This document shows, piece by piece, positions 36,465-46,348 of a stretch of 64,000 bases of DNA; positions within the stretch are counted from its first letter, which is position 1, and the number at the start of each line of letters is the position of its first letter. The translations under genes and the position numbers were made by a program. Location: the NCBI RefSeq assembly GCF_016908775.1, contig NZ_JAFBEP010000001.1, forward strand, positions 124,001 to 188,000, read 5' to 3'. The DNA is from Defluviitalea raffinosedens (GTDB lineage: Bacteria; Bacillota; Clostridia; Lachnospirales; Defluviitaleaceae). The notes beneath the pieces are model-generated. The model was not told the DNA's origin, searched no databases, and worked only from the letters and a program-made list of their open reading frames with translations.

Positions 36465-37760
36465 TTATTTTTCACTCAGGCCCAATACAATTTGAATGTC
36501 TACATCATCGCTTAAAGCGGATTCGTCAACAATCACTGTACTGTTTTTAAAGTATGCCTTTAAGTCTTCTCCCCATCCTTCTTTACGGACGAAAATTCTT
36601 GTGTTTTGTTCCCTGGTTCCTTCATAATTTCCTATATGAACAACATTATATCCGTCAGATTTTAGTTGATCGCCGGTAGTCTGAGCCAATCCTGACACAG
36701 ACCCGCCATTCAACACTTCGATCCTTGCATTCTTACTGTTTGCTGTCGTAGTCGCTTCATTCTTGTCATCTGAGAAGAATATTTTTTCTACCAATTCTTT
36801 TGTGCCTTCTTCATCATGAATGAAATAAGATTTATTGCCAATGTATTGGGCTTCTCCAGGAATTGTAGTCATTTCTATATTGTTAAGATCAATATCATCT
36901 AAGTATTGCACATACTGCAGAGCATCAGTCAAGTCTACATCTGTCTCTACATAATCAAAAAGTATCTTAACAATTGCCGGAGCATTTTTGATATTGGAAG
37001 GGCTTAACATCTTTTGGGCAAAAGCCTTTAAGAATTTTTGCTGGGTTTGTATTCTTCCTAAATCCCCGTAATCTTTTCTATAGCGCACCAGCTGTTCTGC
37101 CTGTTCTCCATTTAAAGTCTGGGGTCCTGCCTTTAGATTAATGTATAATCCCCCGGCTCTGTCTACATAGTAGTAATCTCTGTCCAGGGTCATTTCAACA
37201 CCGCCTATTTGATCTACGATTTTACGGAATGCTTCAATATCCACTTTAACAAAGTAATCTATATCGATCCCTAAAAGTCTTTCTACTTCTTTAACAGAAT
37301 ATTCGTTAGCCTTTTCTTTCCCTGCATAGGCATGAACTTCATTGATTTTAACCGTATCTGGTACTCCGGATGTTCTGCTTCTCATATCTGCAAGCATGGA
37401 TTCTGTTAAGAATACTCTTGTATCCCTTGGAACGGAAACAAGATTGATTTTTTTGGTTTCACTGTTAAACGTCGCTACAATGATTACATCTGTTCTCATT
37501 CCGCCTTTGTCTACTCCAAATATGGCTACATTGGTCCTGATTTTTTTAGGCGTTTTTTTAAATAAATCCATAACACCTTTTTTTTGCTGATTCTTTTGGC
37601 TGGGCATCATCCCATCGAAATCATTCTTTGCAAAATGCAGATATCCATAAGCTCCTATGCCAGCTAAAACCAAAAATGAGAAGACGATTAAAAATACAAT
37701 GGAAAAAAATCTTTTAACCAAATACTGTTTACTTTTTTGTTTCTTATTCGTTTTAGCCAT
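36465..37760 (-). CDS. LytR-CpsA-Psr family protein with C-terminal LytR_C domain
   Basis: A protein of 431 residues. A transmembrane helix (about 15-45) precedes the extracellular LCP domain (about 90-290; SVPRDTRVF, INEVHAYAG, GGVEMTLDRDYYY, GEQAEQLVRYRK, DLGRIQTQQKFL), and a LytR_C domain lies at about 335-425 (ARIEVLNGGSVSGLA). LCP enzymes attach polyprenyl-linked wall polymers to peptidoglycan. The start ATG lies 6 bases after GAGGTG; the GTG there would extend it by three residues. It follows another LCP gene by 29 bases, and stands directly before the envelope operon. Confidence 0.92.
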   Translation of the reverse strand: MAKTNKKQKSKQYLVKRFFSIVFLIVFSFLVLAGIGAYGYLHFAKNDFDGMMPSQKNQQKKGVMDLFKKTPKKIRTNVAIFGVDKGGMRTDVIIVATFNSETKKINLVSVPRDTRVFLTESMLADMRSRTSGVPDTVKINEVHAYAGKEKANEYSVKEVERLLGIDIDYFVKVDIEAFRKIVDQIGGVEMTLDRDYYYVDRAGGLYINLKAGPQTLNGEQAEQLVRYRKDYGDLGRIQTQQKFLKAFAQKMLSPSNIKNAPAIVKILFDYVETDVDLTDALQYVQYLDDIDLNNIEMTTIPGEAQYIGNKSYFIHDEEGTKELVEKIFFSDDKNEATTTANSKNARIEVLNGGSVSGLAQTTGDQLKSDGYNVVHIGNYEGTREQNTRIFVRKEGWGEDLKAYFKNSTVIVDESALSDDVDIQIVLGLSEK

Positions 37761-37789
37761 TGATTTCACCTCAAAGTTCTTTGCTATTT

Positions 37790-38764
37790 TTATAATTCGA
37801 ACAACTTGTCCAATATTTCCTTAGTTTTTTCTTTGTCTTGCATTTCGTACCAAATTCCGTCGATCTTTTCTCCTTTAGTCGGAATGGTTACCATGTTTTT
37901 ATTCTGGAAAATGTCCTCTGACTTAACATCTAATAAATATTGAATATACTTCATTCCATCCAGAAGGCTAAAATCTGTCTCTATATTTTTGTAACCTTCT
38001 CTAACAACTTTTGATATTTCAACAGGATTTCGCATTTCCATAATTTTTTTCGTCAAGGACTTTATAACCAGCTGTTGCATTCTGATTCTTCCAAAATCTC
38101 CATCTGCATGCCCATAGCGATTTCTGACAAACTCTTCTGCCTTCTCACTGTCCAATATCTGTGTATCTCCATTTGGCAATTCTACTTCTACTCCTCCTAC
38201 CAGATCAATAACAGCTTTAAAACCGTCCAAATCGATCTTTACATAATAATCAAGAGGAAATCCTACTATTTGTTCTGCTATTTCTTTAATTGCTTTTACT
38301 GCCTTATCTTTATCTTTAATACGATTATACACTTCTGTAAGTTTACTATAATTAACCTTTATATTAGGATTGTTTTCTTTAATTGAAGAAAATCTAGGAT
38401 CTTCAAAATCCACATAAAAATCCCTGGGAATAGAGATCAGGCGTATCTCTTTGCTAGTTGGGTCAAAATGAACAACCATAACTACATCTGTCAATACCTT
38501 AGATTCATCCAAACCAATAATCAAGCCTGTAATATTTTGGGGTTCATGATTCTTTTTATCTTTATTTTTATCCTCTTTTACTATCTCTTGTTTAATCTTG
38601 TCGCTATCTATTATATTTTCATCCGATTCCAGTTCTTGTCCTTTTGAATCGGAAGTTCTTATAAAAAGCAAAAAACTTCCTAATACTACAATGATCCCTA
38701 TGATAATGGTAACTATTTTTTTAATATTATTATGAGATTTTAAACTATTATTAGTATCTTCCAC
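37790..38764 (-). CDS. LytR-CpsA-Psr family protein (short form)
   Basis: A protein of 324 residues. A single transmembrane helix (about 15-38) precedes an acidic/Lys linker and an LCP domain (about 65-300; ISIPRDFYVD, YVKIDLDGFKAVIDLVGG, AEEFVRNR, GDFGRIRMQQLV). It lacks the LytR_C domain of its paralogue downstream. The start codon is probably GTG, 6 bases after AGGGGG; the ATG 15 bases upstream directly abuts GGAGGT and is disfavoured. It is expressed from its own promoter (TTGCAA, 17 bases, GATAAT). Confidence 0.9.
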   Translation of the reverse strand: MEDTNNSLKSHNNIKKIVTIIIGIIVVLGSFLLFIRTSDSKGQELESDENIIDSDKIKQEIVKEDKNKDKKNHEPQNITGLIIGLDESKVLTDVVMVVHFDPTSKEIRLISIPRDFYVDFEDPRFSSIKENNPNIKVNYSKLTEVYNRIKDKDKAVKAIKEIAEQIVGFPLDYYVKIDLDGFKAVIDLVGGVEVELPNGDTQILDSEKAEEFVRNRYGHADGDFGRIRMQQLVIKSLTKKIMEMRNPVEISKVVREGYKNIETDFSLLDGMKYIQYLLDVKSEDIFQNKNMVTIPTKGEKIDGIWYEMQDKEKTKEILDKLFEL

Positions 38765-38793
38765 GTTTTTCCCCCTCATACCTCCAACATAAT

Positions 38794-38822
38794 ATTATCC
38801 TACATAAATGATAAAGTTGCAA
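38794..38822 (-). promoter_or_regulatory. Promoter for the LCP genes
   Basis: Minus strand TTGCAA (38817-38822), 17 bases, GATAAT (38794-38799), about 30 bases upstream of the GTG start. Confidence 0.6.
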
Positions 38823-38868
38823 CAAAAGCATAAAATTTCCTGCAAAATGATTGAAAATCGGCTTATAT

Positions 38869-38898
38869 TTGCATTGGAATATCACCGTAGTATATAAT
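38869..38898 (+). promoter_or_regulatory. Promoter for the short-chain dehydrogenase gene
   Basis: TTGCAT (38869-38874), 18 bases, TATAAT (38893-38898), about 80 bases upstream of the ATG. The intervening leader shows no strong secondary structure. Confidence 0.5.
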
Positions 38899-38979
38899 AA
38901 TCCAAAATAATTTAAATGTAAATTAATTTTGATGATAAATCTCTTTTTGTAAAAAAATAAAATGTTTGAGGTGAATAGA

Positions 38980-39720
38980 ATGCAATTTAAGGATAAAGTT
39001 GTTGTCATTACAGGGTCTTCCAGAGGAATCGGAAAAGAAATCGCCCTTTCCTTTGCAAAAGAAGGCGCAATTGTTGTCATTAACAGTTCCACAAATATTA
39101 GTGCTTTAGAGACTTTGCAAGAAGAAATACATCTTTTAGGCGGGCGTTGTCTTTATTTTCTGGGAGACGTATCCGATTATGATTTTGTTGCATCCATGTT
39201 TGAAACCATCCATGAAAAATTTAATCAGGTTGACATACTTATCAACAATGCTGGTATTTCTTATATAGGGTTATTCACAGAAACCACACCTCAGCAGTGG
39301 AAAAGAATCATCGATGTGAATTTGACTTCTCTTTATAACTGTTGTCACGCAGCCCTTCCTCCCATGATCAGAAATCATCACGGAACCATATTAAATATCT
39401 CATCCATCTGGGGTGTTAGCGGTGCTTCCTGCGAGGTGGCCTATTCGGCATCAAAAGGAGGCGTAAACAGCTTCACAAAGGCTCTGGCCAGGGAGCTGGG
39501 ACCTTCAAATATAAGAGTCAATGCCATAGCCTGCGGAGTGATTGACACACAAATGAATACCTGGCTTGATGATGATGAAAAAAATACCCTCATTGATCAG
39601 ATCCCTCTGATGCGAATGGGAAATCCGAAAGATGTCGCAAACTTATGTCTTTATCTTTGCTCTGACGCTGCCAATTATATGACAGGGCAAGTGATTACTT
39701 TAGATGGGGGCATGATTTAG
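38980..39720 (+). CDS. SDR family oxidoreductase (FabG-like)
   Basis: A protein of 246 residues, classical SDR. NAD(P)-binding TGSSRGIGKEIA near residue 12, NNAGIS near 88, catalytic Ser in NISSIWG and the YSASK motif near 152, and a C-terminal GQVITLDGG. The motifs fit FabG-like 3-oxoacyl-ACP reductases, but it is away from fatty-acid genes, so the substrate is unknown. Start: ATG after GAGGTGAATAGA; an upstream ATG six codons earlier lacks a binding site. Its last 21 bases overlap the 3' end of the convergent ABC ATPase gene. Confidence 0.88.
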   Translation: MQFKDKVVVITGSSRGIGKEIALSFAKEGAIVVINSSTNISALETLQEEIHLLGGRCLYFLGDVSDYDFVASMFETIHEKFNQVDILINNAGISYIGLFTETTPQQWKRIIDVNLTSLYNCCHAALPPMIRNHHGTILNISSIWGVSGASCEVAYSASKGGVNSFTKALARELGPSNIRVNAIACGVIDTQMNTWLDDDEKNTLIDQIPLMRMGNPKDVANLCLYLCSDAANYMTGQVITLDGGMI

Positions 39721-40392
39721 AAGCTTTATCAGTTCCTCTTTAATGAACTGCATATCTTCTGATTTTCTTTCCATTTGAGGGGTACTCACAGAAAACTTTT
39801 TAACCACACTGGCCGGTTTTGGAGACAATACAAAAATTTCATCCCCCAACAAGAGTGCTTCGTCCAAGTCATGGGTTACAAAAAGGATGGTGTTCTTTAT
39901 AGATTGATGCAAATTATAAATCTCTTTCATGAGTATGGCTTTTAATTTTAAATCTAATGCCTGAAAAGGCTCGTCCATTAAAAGAATCTCATGGGGGTGT
40001 AAAAAGGCTCTCATAATAGACACCCTTTGCTTCATTCCTCCGCTTAATTCTTTAGGGTATGCGCCCTCGTACTCTTTAAGCTCCATAAGCTCTAAAAGTT
40101 CATCGATTTTTTGCCTTTCTTTTTTGGGACATACAAGTTCCAAATTTTTTCTGACGGTTTCCCAAGGCAATAATCTAGGTTCCTGGAAAATATAGCTGAC
40201 CCTTTGACCTTTTAATTCTATTTTCCCCTGATCAGGTTTTTCCAGTTCTGTAATCAGCCTGAGCATAGTAGTTTTCCCACAACCAGAAGGCCCCAGTAAG
40301 GAATATATTTTGCCCTTTTCTACAAAAAGGCTGAAATCTTTAAGAACGACTACATCATCATAATGTTTGGTTACATTATTTAGTATAAGCAT
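39700..40392 (-). CDS. ABC transporter ATP-binding protein (NitT/TauT/SsuB type)
   Basis: A protein of 230 residues. Walker A GPSGCGKTT, signature LSGGMKQRVSIMRA, Walker B EILLMDEPFQALDLK and a D/H-loop THDLDEAL. Short Q-loop YIFQEPRLLPWETV is typical of SsuB/TauB ATPases. It completes a three-gene importer with the permease and lipoprotein directly upstream. It overlaps the SDR gene's 3' end on the opposite strand by 21 bases. Confidence 0.9.
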   Translation of the reverse strand: MLILNNVTKHYDDVVVLKDFSLFVEKGKIYSLLGPSGCGKTTMLRLITELEKPDQGKIELKGQRVSYIFQEPRLLPWETVRKNLELVCPKKERQKIDELLELMELKEYEGAYPKELSGGMKQRVSIMRAFLHPHEILLMDEPFQALDLKLKAILMKEIYNLHQSIKNTILFVTHDLDEALLLGDEIFVLSPKPASVVKKFSVSTPQMERKSEDMQFIKEELIKLLNHAPI

Positions 40393-40396
40393 TTTT

Positions 40397-41155
40397 TCAC
40401 CGCCATTTTTTTGTATATGCTGCTTCTAACCTTTTGATTAAGGCACTGGACCCATAGCCCAAAAGCACAAGGATGCCCGACCACACAATGACCTCAGCGA
40501 TTTCTAAATTAATCCGGGCTACTCCCATGGCAGCACCGATTCCAGTTCTTGCTGTCAAAAGTTCTGCCATAGCGACTCCTTTCCAGGTTAAGCCGCTGCC
40601 TATGGAACATCCTGCAAGCCAATAGGGAAAAATTTGAGGAAAATAAAAGTGAAGGATTCTTTTTTTAAAAGAAATTTTATAAACCTTCGCCATTTCCATA
40701 AGCTGCTTGTCCAGCTGCTTTGTGCCTTCCATAACGTTCACGATAATAAAGGGGATGACGATGATCCATATGATGAAAATAGCAGCTGCCCCGTCCCCTG
40801 TACCAAACCAAAGCCATCCTAGAATCAGCCATGATACAGTGGGTGTAGTCTGGGTTAATATCAAAAAAGGATAGAAAAAAGCTTCTATTTCTTCTCTAAG
40901 CCCCATCCAAAAGCCTAAAGGTGTTCCAATCAATATAGCAAGTAAAAAACCAAGAAGGCCCCTTATTATAGAAATTACAATGTCCTTCCAAAACTCTGGC
41001 TGTACAGCCAAATCAACCAGAGTTTTTACCGTTTCAACAGGAGAAGGCATAATTAAAGGTCCAACAATGGATGATAAAGTCTGCCAAATAATAATGAATA
41101 TAAAAATAGAAATAAGAAGGTAAGCCTTCTTATTTCTTGTAATAGAATCCTTCAT
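40397..41155 (-). CDS. ABC transporter permease (NitT/TauT/SsuC type)
   Basis: A protein of 252 residues with six transmembrane helices of the BPD_transp_1 fold; the EAA-like loop lies around residue 150 (MEMAKVYKISFKKRILHFYFPQIFPYWLAG). The start overlaps the upstream lipoprotein gene by 26 bases. Substrate cannot be told from sequence; relatives import nitrate, sulfonates, taurine, thiamine precursors or riboflavin-related compounds. Confidence 0.9.
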   Translation of the reverse strand: MKDSITRNKKAYLLISIFIFIIIWQTLSSIVGPLIMPSPVETVKTLVDLAVQPEFWKDIVISIIRGLLGFLLAILIGTPLGFWMGLREEIEAFFYPFLILTQTTPTVSWLILGWLWFGTGDGAAAIFIIWIIVIPFIIVNVMEGTKQLDKQLMEMAKVYKISFKKRILHFYFPQIFPYWLAGCSIGSGLTWKGVAMAELLTARTGIGAAMGVARINLEIAEVIVWSGILVLLGYGSSALIKRLEAAYTKKWR

Positions 41156-42116
41156 CGGGTAGTTTTCCCCCTATCATTTCTCCTGATATTTCGTTTAAAG
41201 CATTTAAATATGTTTCCACATCTTTCTTGGCTTCTTGAGCTGAAGCAAATTCTAATTTTGTTCTTTCCATGGATTTTTCAAAGATTGCAGCAGGTATTTC
41301 CAGCTTTTCTTCTATTAAGGATGATACGGAGGATGGATCTTTTACAACGGCTTCTAAGGCTTCCTTATATGCATTCTGGAAAGCTTCAACCACATCAGGA
41401 TATTCATTGGCAAAGGATGTTCTGACTGCAATACCTGTCTGAGGTAATTTGCTGCCTTCTCCATTAATCTTCTCCCATTCCGTGCTGTAATCCATAGCAA
41501 TCTGCATATTTTCTGCCTTTAGAAGGCCTTGGGTTACCAAGGGCTCTGGAAGCACCACTGTATCTGCTTTCCCGGCAATCATCCATTGAAGCATTTCAGG
41601 AGAAGTCCCATAGGAAATATGGATTTCGTCCTCTTTTATTCCATTTTTACTGAGTAAGTATCTCGTAATAACATCCGGACTGGCACCCTGCGCCCCTACA
41701 AATAAGTCTTTACTTTTTAAATCTTCCCAGGACTTAACTTCTCCATCTCTTGACAATAAGTAAAGAATACCCCAGGTATTTACATTCAGAAGGGAAATAT
41801 CCGCTTCTTTATTATATAACTTCGAAATAACATTAACAGGAAGCACTGTGAAATCTGCTTCTCCCCTGGCTACTCTGGTGGTAGCTTCTTCAACGTTCTG
41901 ATAAATCACAAACTCAATGCTGCCACCTTCTACACTGCCTTCTAATGCCTTATCTTCTACCAATTTAATTAAAGGTGCAGTTGGTGGTGCTGAAGGGGCC
42001 TGAATCACAATTTTATCAGGCTTTTTTGCTTCTTCTTTTGCTGTATTTGCTTGTCCACAGCCTACTGCAAATATCATCATTATAAAAAGTAAAAAAGTTA
42101 CTTGTAGCTTTTTCAT
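41130..42116 (-). CDS. ABC transporter substrate-binding lipoprotein (NitT/TauT family)
   Basis: A protein of 328 residues with a lipoprotein signal: basic start, hydrophobic core and lipobox AVGCG with Cys20. The mature protein has the NMT1/SsuA-like fold (IQAPSAPPTAPLIKL, RGEADFTVLPVNV, GAQGASPDVITRYLL, GKADTVVLPEPL). The ligand is unknown. It is the first gene of its operon, behind a good sigma-A promoter in which a palindrome overlaps the -10 region. AGGAGAG precedes the ATG. Confidence 0.9.
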   Translation of the reverse strand: MKKLQVTFLLFIMMIFAVGCGQANTAKEEAKKPDKIVIQAPSAPPTAPLIKLVEDKALEGSVEGGSIEFVIYQNVEEATTRVARGEADFTVLPVNVISKLYNKEADISLLNVNTWGILYLLSRDGEVKSWEDLKSKDLFVGAQGASPDVITRYLLSKNGIKEDEIHISYGTSPEMLQWMIAGKADTVVLPEPLVTQGLLKAENMQIAMDYSTEWEKINGEGSKLPQTGIAVRTSFANEYPDVVEAFQNAYKEALEAVVKDPSSVSSLIEEKLEIPAAIFEKSMERTKLEFASAQEAKKDVETYLNALNEISGEMIGGKLPDEGFYYKK

Positions 42117-42156
42117 TGTATCTCTCCTTAATGCATGTTAATTTATTAACTACATC

Positions 42157-42185
42157 AGTATAGTATATACTATTACTTTTGTCAA
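42157..42185 (-). promoter_or_regulatory. Promoter and candidate operator of the ABC importer operon
   Basis: Minus strand TTGACA (42180-42185), 17 bases, TATACT (42157-42162): a strong sigma-A promoter. The perfect 12-bp palindrome TAGTATATACTA (42161-42172) covers the edge of the -10 and most of the spacer, which is where a repressor would block transcription. Confidence 0.65.
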
Positions 42186-42284
42186 AAAAACATACCTTAT
42201 TCCTTTGATTATGGTGTATAATACCTTATGTTTAAAAAGGAATTACATAGATTAAAAAATGCAAAATAGAGAACGGAGATTAAT

Positions 42285-43472
42285 ATGGACAACGAACATT
42301 CAAAACTACCTGAAACGATCTATTCAATGATTCAAGCCACCTATTGGATGGGATACTGCCTGGTCGGCAGTTTTATGAGTGTATTTCTGCTATATTTCGG
42401 ATATTCCAATTCAGAAATAGGGCTTATAGCATCTACAGGAAGTATCCTTTCTGTACTCTTTCAGCTGGTGAGTGGACGTGTTCTTGACAAATACCCAAAA
42501 ATCCAATTACGAAAGTTCACCTGCTGTCACATCCTCATTTTCTTAATGCCCGCAGCTTTTCAGCTCCTGGGAAAAAAATCAGGATTCCTCATTACTGTAA
42601 CAATGATTTTAGTATACTCCCTTGCCAATTCTTTACAACCTCTGCTGAATTCCTTATGCGTCCAATTTGAAGGAACTGGCCTAAAAATTAACTTTGGACT
42701 TGCAAGAGGCCTTGGTTCTCTGACTTTTGCAGTAATGTCATTTGCAATGGGGAAAATACTCCTGAAAAAGCCTCCTACAATCCTACCAAAAACTTATATA
42801 GCTATTTTTTTATGTTTGATTGTGTGGGTCCTTCTCTTTCGATATGAACCTCCCAGAAAGCAAGCAAAAACACTGCAAAGAAATGAAGTCTCTGGTATCA
42901 TTCTTCTTAAAAAATATAAGAAATTCATTGTATTTCTTATAGGCGTCATTTGTCTTATGTTTGGCCATAGCCTGATTAATCAATATATGATCCAGATCGT
43001 GACCTCCCTTGGAGCCGATAGTGATGTAATGGGAAAATGTTTCTTTATGGCTGCCGCATTGGAACTGCCTGCCATGTTTAGCTTTTCAAAAATAAAATCT
43101 AAATTAAGCTGCGGCTGGTGGCTGTGCATTTCCTCAGTATTTTTTACGCTAAAACATTTACTGATTTTTTTAGCTAATTCTATAGTAATGCTTTATACTG
43201 CTCAGTTTATGCAAATTGGAGGATTTGCGCTTTTAGCTCCAGCTGTTGTTTATTATGCCAATGAATGTATGGAAAAAGAAGATCAGGCAAAAGGACAGGC
43301 ACTGGTATCTGCCTCCATGACAGCAGCTGGCATCTTTGCCAGCTGTATTGGAGGGTTGCTTTTAGATTATACCACTGTTAAAGGAATGCTTTTGGTAGGA
43401 GCAATTGTAACAGCAGTCGGTCTGATCCTGGTTTTTGCCTTTACGGACAAAGCCTGCAAAATAAGATCCTAA
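42285..43472 (+). CDS. MFS transporter
   Basis: A protein of 395 residues with twelve transmembrane helices. The GRVLDKYPK loop between helices 2 and 3 is the MFS A-like motif, and FTDKAC at the end follows the last helix. GARGLGSLT-like glycine residues in helix 5 ([16 protein letters not shown]) resemble the LacY/PPP1 branch of the superfamily, so sugar or nucleoside uptake is possible but unproven. GGAG precedes the ATG and TATAAT lies at 42217-42222. Its last bases overlap the convergent chemoreceptor gene by 4. Confidence 0.85.
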   Translation: MDNEHSKLPETIYSMIQATYWMGYCLVGSFMSVFLLYFGYSNSEIGLIASTGSILSVLFQLVSGRVLDKYPKIQLRKFTCCHILIFLMPAAFQLLGKKSGFLITVTMILVYSLANSLQPLLNSLCVQFEGTGLKINFGLARGLGSLTFAVMSFAMGKILLKKPPTILPKTYIAIFLCLIVWVLLFRYEPPRKQAKTLQRNEVSGIILLKKYKKFIVFLIGVICLMFGHSLINQYMIQIVTSLGADSDVMGKCFFMAAALELPAMFSFSKIKSKLSCGWWLCISSVFFTLKHLLIFLANSIVMLYTAQFMQIGGFALLAPAVVYYANECMEKEDQAKGQALVSASMTAAGIFASCIGGLLLDYTTVKGMLLVGAIVTAVGLILVFAFTDKACKIRS

Positions 43473-45157
43473 ATTTTAAACTGATCTATCGTTTCCATGA
43501 TGTTGTTCGATAATTGACTTAAATGCAGAGTTGAAGAAGCTACCTCTTCTGAAGCTGCACTTAATTCTTCGGAAGACATTGAAATCTGTTTTAATGCGAC
43601 AGAAACCTCCTGCGCTACAGCAACGGTGGCTTCAACGCTTTCAATAATATTTGCCTTTTCATGGTCAATATCATTCATATTATTGCTTACAGCATTGATT
43701 CTTGGAATAATTTCTTCAACATCATTGATAATTGCTTTAAAAGAATTGATCGAATTGCTGATGACACCTATTTGCTCACTTAATTGATTATCCATTTTTT
43801 TAGAAGTCTTTCTGACCAAATTACTGCTTGTAATCACATTATCCAGTAAACTGCTTATACTTAAAGCTGAGTTTTTGGATTGCTCTGACAACTTTCTTAT
43901 TTCATCTGCTACAACGGCAAAGCCTCTTCCAGCTTCTCCTGCCCGTGCTGCCTCTATGGCAGCATTTAATGCCAGGAGGTTCGTTTGTTCTGCAATGTTA
44001 TTGATAATACCCGTAATCTCTCCAATTTGAGACAAATAATCCCCAAGTCCTTTAATTTCTTTTCTCACATCAGAAAATGAAGCATTGATTCCCTTAATCG
44101 CATCTTCCAGCAATATTAAATCTTTATTGCTGTTTTGAGCTTTAGAATTAATCCCTACAATTTTAGTATTGACCTCTTCAATTGCTTTTACGGCTTCATT
44201 AATCTTAACGCCAAAATGGTTAATAATATCATTCATCTTTGTCATTTCGTTAGATTGTGCATTGATTCCTACGTTCACTTCTTCTATTCTTGACGCAACT
44301 TCTTCAGAAGATGCAGCCATTTCTTCTGACATGGTTGATAAGCTATCTATACGCTCCATAATGGACTGATAGGCCTGTTTTAAACGTTTAAGGGTATCTA
44401 CCGTATTCATTCTTACATGATTGATCGATTCAGCAATCGTTTGCATTTCATCTCTTGTATTTATGTTAAGTGATACAGTTAAATCTCCCTGTGACATTTT
44501 AATTAAGTGATCTTTTATGTCCTCAACTGCCAAAGTAATATTTCTGGAAAAGACCATACTTACTAAAGCAGCAAGAATTAAAAAAATTACTGATACAATG
44601 ATCGTAGCTTTAAAAATAGTAGATCGTATGTATAAAAAGTCCTCTACATCCTTGTCAATGCCGGCAATTGCTATGACCTCTCCTGAAGAATTTTTTATCG
44701 GTGCATAAGCAGAAATAAAAGTTCCATACATGTCTGTTACCGGTTCGTCTGTAGAAGCAATATTCCCATTGAATGCTTCCTCCATTGCTTTTTCTAATTC
44801 AAATTCTTCCCCCAAAGAAGATGTATTTAAAGATACATCCACAATGATATGTGCCTTATTGTTTTCTCCTTTCATCAATGTATAAAGGTATTTAATGTCA
44901 TGATTATTCTTAAATTCTGCCATAGCTTTCTGTATTTCTGCATACTCTGTGCTGTGCATGGATTGACTGTCTATAACTTTCTGCAACTGATCTCCATCAA
45001 TCGTGCTGCTGAATTCAGTAACAGTTTTTATTGAATCTGCCTGTAACTTTGAAAACATAGATTTAAAAATCAAGAAATTCAATAATAAAAAAGTAATCAC
45101 AAAAACAAGTAAGATTGCCATAACTCTTTTTAAAGATTTTATCCCTATCTTACTCAT
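43469..45157 (-). CDS. Methyl-accepting chemotaxis protein
   Basis: A protein of 562 residues: transmembrane helix near 12-34, an extracellular cache-like sensor about 35-180 ([42 protein letters not shown]), a second membrane helix about 183-205, HAMP about 207-258, and a signalling domain with the conserved hairpin tip ([38 protein letters not shown], listed here in part). No C-terminal CheR-binding pentapeptide. It implies flagellar or other chemotaxis genes elsewhere. The ligand is unknown. Confidence 0.92.
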   Translation of the reverse strand: MSKIGIKSLKRVMAILLVFVITFLLLNFLIFKSMFSKLQADSIKTVTEFSSTIDGDQLQKVIDSQSMHSTEYAEIQKAMAEFKNNHDIKYLYTLMKGENNKAHIIVDVSLNTSSLGEEFELEKAMEEAFNGNIASTDEPVTDMYGTFISAYAPIKNSSGEVIAIAGIDKDVEDFLYIRSTIFKATIIVSVIFLILAALVSMVFSRNITLAVEDIKDHLIKMSQGDLTVSLNINTRDEMQTIAESINHVRMNTVDTLKRLKQAYQSIMERIDSLSTMSEEMAASSEEVASRIEEVNVGINAQSNEMTKMNDIINHFGVKINEAVKAIEEVNTKIVGINSKAQNSNKDLILLEDAIKGINASFSDVRKEIKGLGDYLSQIGEITGIINNIAEQTNLLALNAAIEAARAGEAGRGFAVVADEIRKLSEQSKNSALSISSLLDNVITSSNLVRKTSKKMDNQLSEQIGVISNSINSFKAIINDVEEIIPRINAVSNNMNDIDHEKANIIESVEATVAVAQEVSVALKQISMSSEELSAASEEVASSTLHLSQLSNNIMETIDQFKI

Positions 45158-45270
45158 AGCGCACCCCTTTTTTTGATATTAGTGTGATTTTTGAGATAAT
45201 TATACCATATTTCCTTTTAAAACCAAATAGTCTGATTAAAAACCGACATTAGATCAATTCCCTATACAAT

Positions 45271-45305
45271 AAAAAAAAGCTCTTGTCCCTTAAGGACAAA
45301 AGCTT
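45271..45305 (-). terminator. Terminator of the 77-residue gene
   Basis: AGCTCTTGTCC pairs with GGACAAAAGCT (one mismatch) around a short loop; on the minus strand it is followed by eight T residues. Confidence 0.7.
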
Positions 45306-45344
45306 ATACTTTACAGTAAGATTGGCTAAAAATTCCTCAATTGA

Positions 45345-45578
45345 TCAGCCGTTCATAAGGAAACTAATAAGTTTATTAAGATCTTCTGGTTCGTATGCGA
45401 TAATTTCCATTTCCGAAATTGTTAAATCGCTAAAAATCTTTGAAAATGAAACATATTGCGACAACTTGGATTTTAAGTTTAATCTGTCTCCTTCCGCTGT
45501 TACCAGTTCAACTTTCCCTTTGCATTCATCCACGATTTTAAAAAACTTATCTACATCTTTTATATTGGTTATTTTCAT
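45345..45578 (-). CDS. Small conserved protein of unknown function (polya-polymerase-annotated family)
   Basis: A protein of 77 residues, acidic, with a beta-helix pattern (MKITNIKDVDKFFKIVDECKGKVELVTAEG, listed in part). Closely similar small proteins occur in many Clostridia and are sometimes labelled polya polymerase in databases without support; the sequence has no nucleotidyltransferase motif. GGGGGAGG precedes the ATG. It has its own terminator and seems monocistronic. Confidence 0.7.
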   Translation of the reverse strand: MKITNIKDVDKFFKIVDECKGKVELVTAEGDRLNLKSKLSQYVSFSKIFSDLTISEMEIIAYEPEDLNKLISFLMNG

Positions 45579-45784
45579 CTAAACAACCTCCCCCATATTA
45601 TTACTTTATTTATTTTATCATATATTTTTAAAAACATCTACTTTAATATATAGATTTTAAAGAATAATTATAATTTTCTTGTATTCTCAATGCCAATCTT
45701 CATTCGTATCTTTTCCAATATTGTTGCAAGTTATATTATTCTTTGCCATAACTCTTCTTAAAAACACAATTAAATAGAAATTGT

Positions 45785-46348
45785 TCATGCTTCATTTTCA
45801 ATTTTATATAATGTATCATTTAATATTTCTTTTCTCAAATCCATCAACCAATCAGAAAATGCTACACTATCAAAAGCATATTCCTTATTTAATTCATATT
45901 CATTTTCTGACCAAGTCGTTAGAGGCGCCTCATTATGTTGAATTAACGCTTCAAGTTTATCTAAAGCTTTATACAATTTTGCTTCTATTGTCTTTTGCTC
46001 ATCCATTTCCGCATACAGTAATTGCATATCTTTTGAAATATCTTCTGGCAAAGATTTTACCCACTCATACAACAAAGTATTTTCCATATCTCTATCCTTA
46101 TCTGTTTTTTTAAATGTAGGGATATCTCCTGTAAAACACTCTCCGAGATCGTGAATCAAGCACATATCCACAACCTTACTAATATTAACATTTGGAAATT
46201 CATTTCTTAATAAAAATGCCATAAGTGAGATTCTCCAGCTATGTTCAGCTACACTCTCAATCCTCCCCTTTGTTGTTGTGCAATGTCTTGTTGTGTCCTT
46301 TAGTCGTTCTGCCACATGCAATATCTCTAAAAATTCTCTTGCCTTCAT
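45785..46348 (-). CDS. HD-domain phosphohydrolase (YfbR/HDDC2-like)
   Basis: A protein of 187 residues. His-Asp metal motifs appear as TRHC near 20, SVAEHSWR near 34, LIHDLGE near 67 and DKLEAL near 137, matching the HD_3 subfamily whose members remove phosphate from deoxynucleoside 5'-monophosphates. Start: ATG 8 bases after GGAG; the longer frame begins ten codons upstream without a site. Neighbouring stretches 45579-45784 (206 bases) and 46349-46670 show no gene. Codon use is like the flanks. Confidence 0.85.
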   Translation of the reverse strand: MKAREFLEILHVAERLKDTTRHCTTTKGRIESVAEHSWRISLMAFLLRNEFPNVNISKVVDMCLIHDLGECFTGDIPTFKKTDKDRDMENTLLYEWVKSLPEDISKDMQLLYAEMDEQKTIEAKLYKALDKLEALIQHNEAPLTTWSENEYELNKEYAFDSVAFSDWLMDLRKEILNDTLYKIENEA

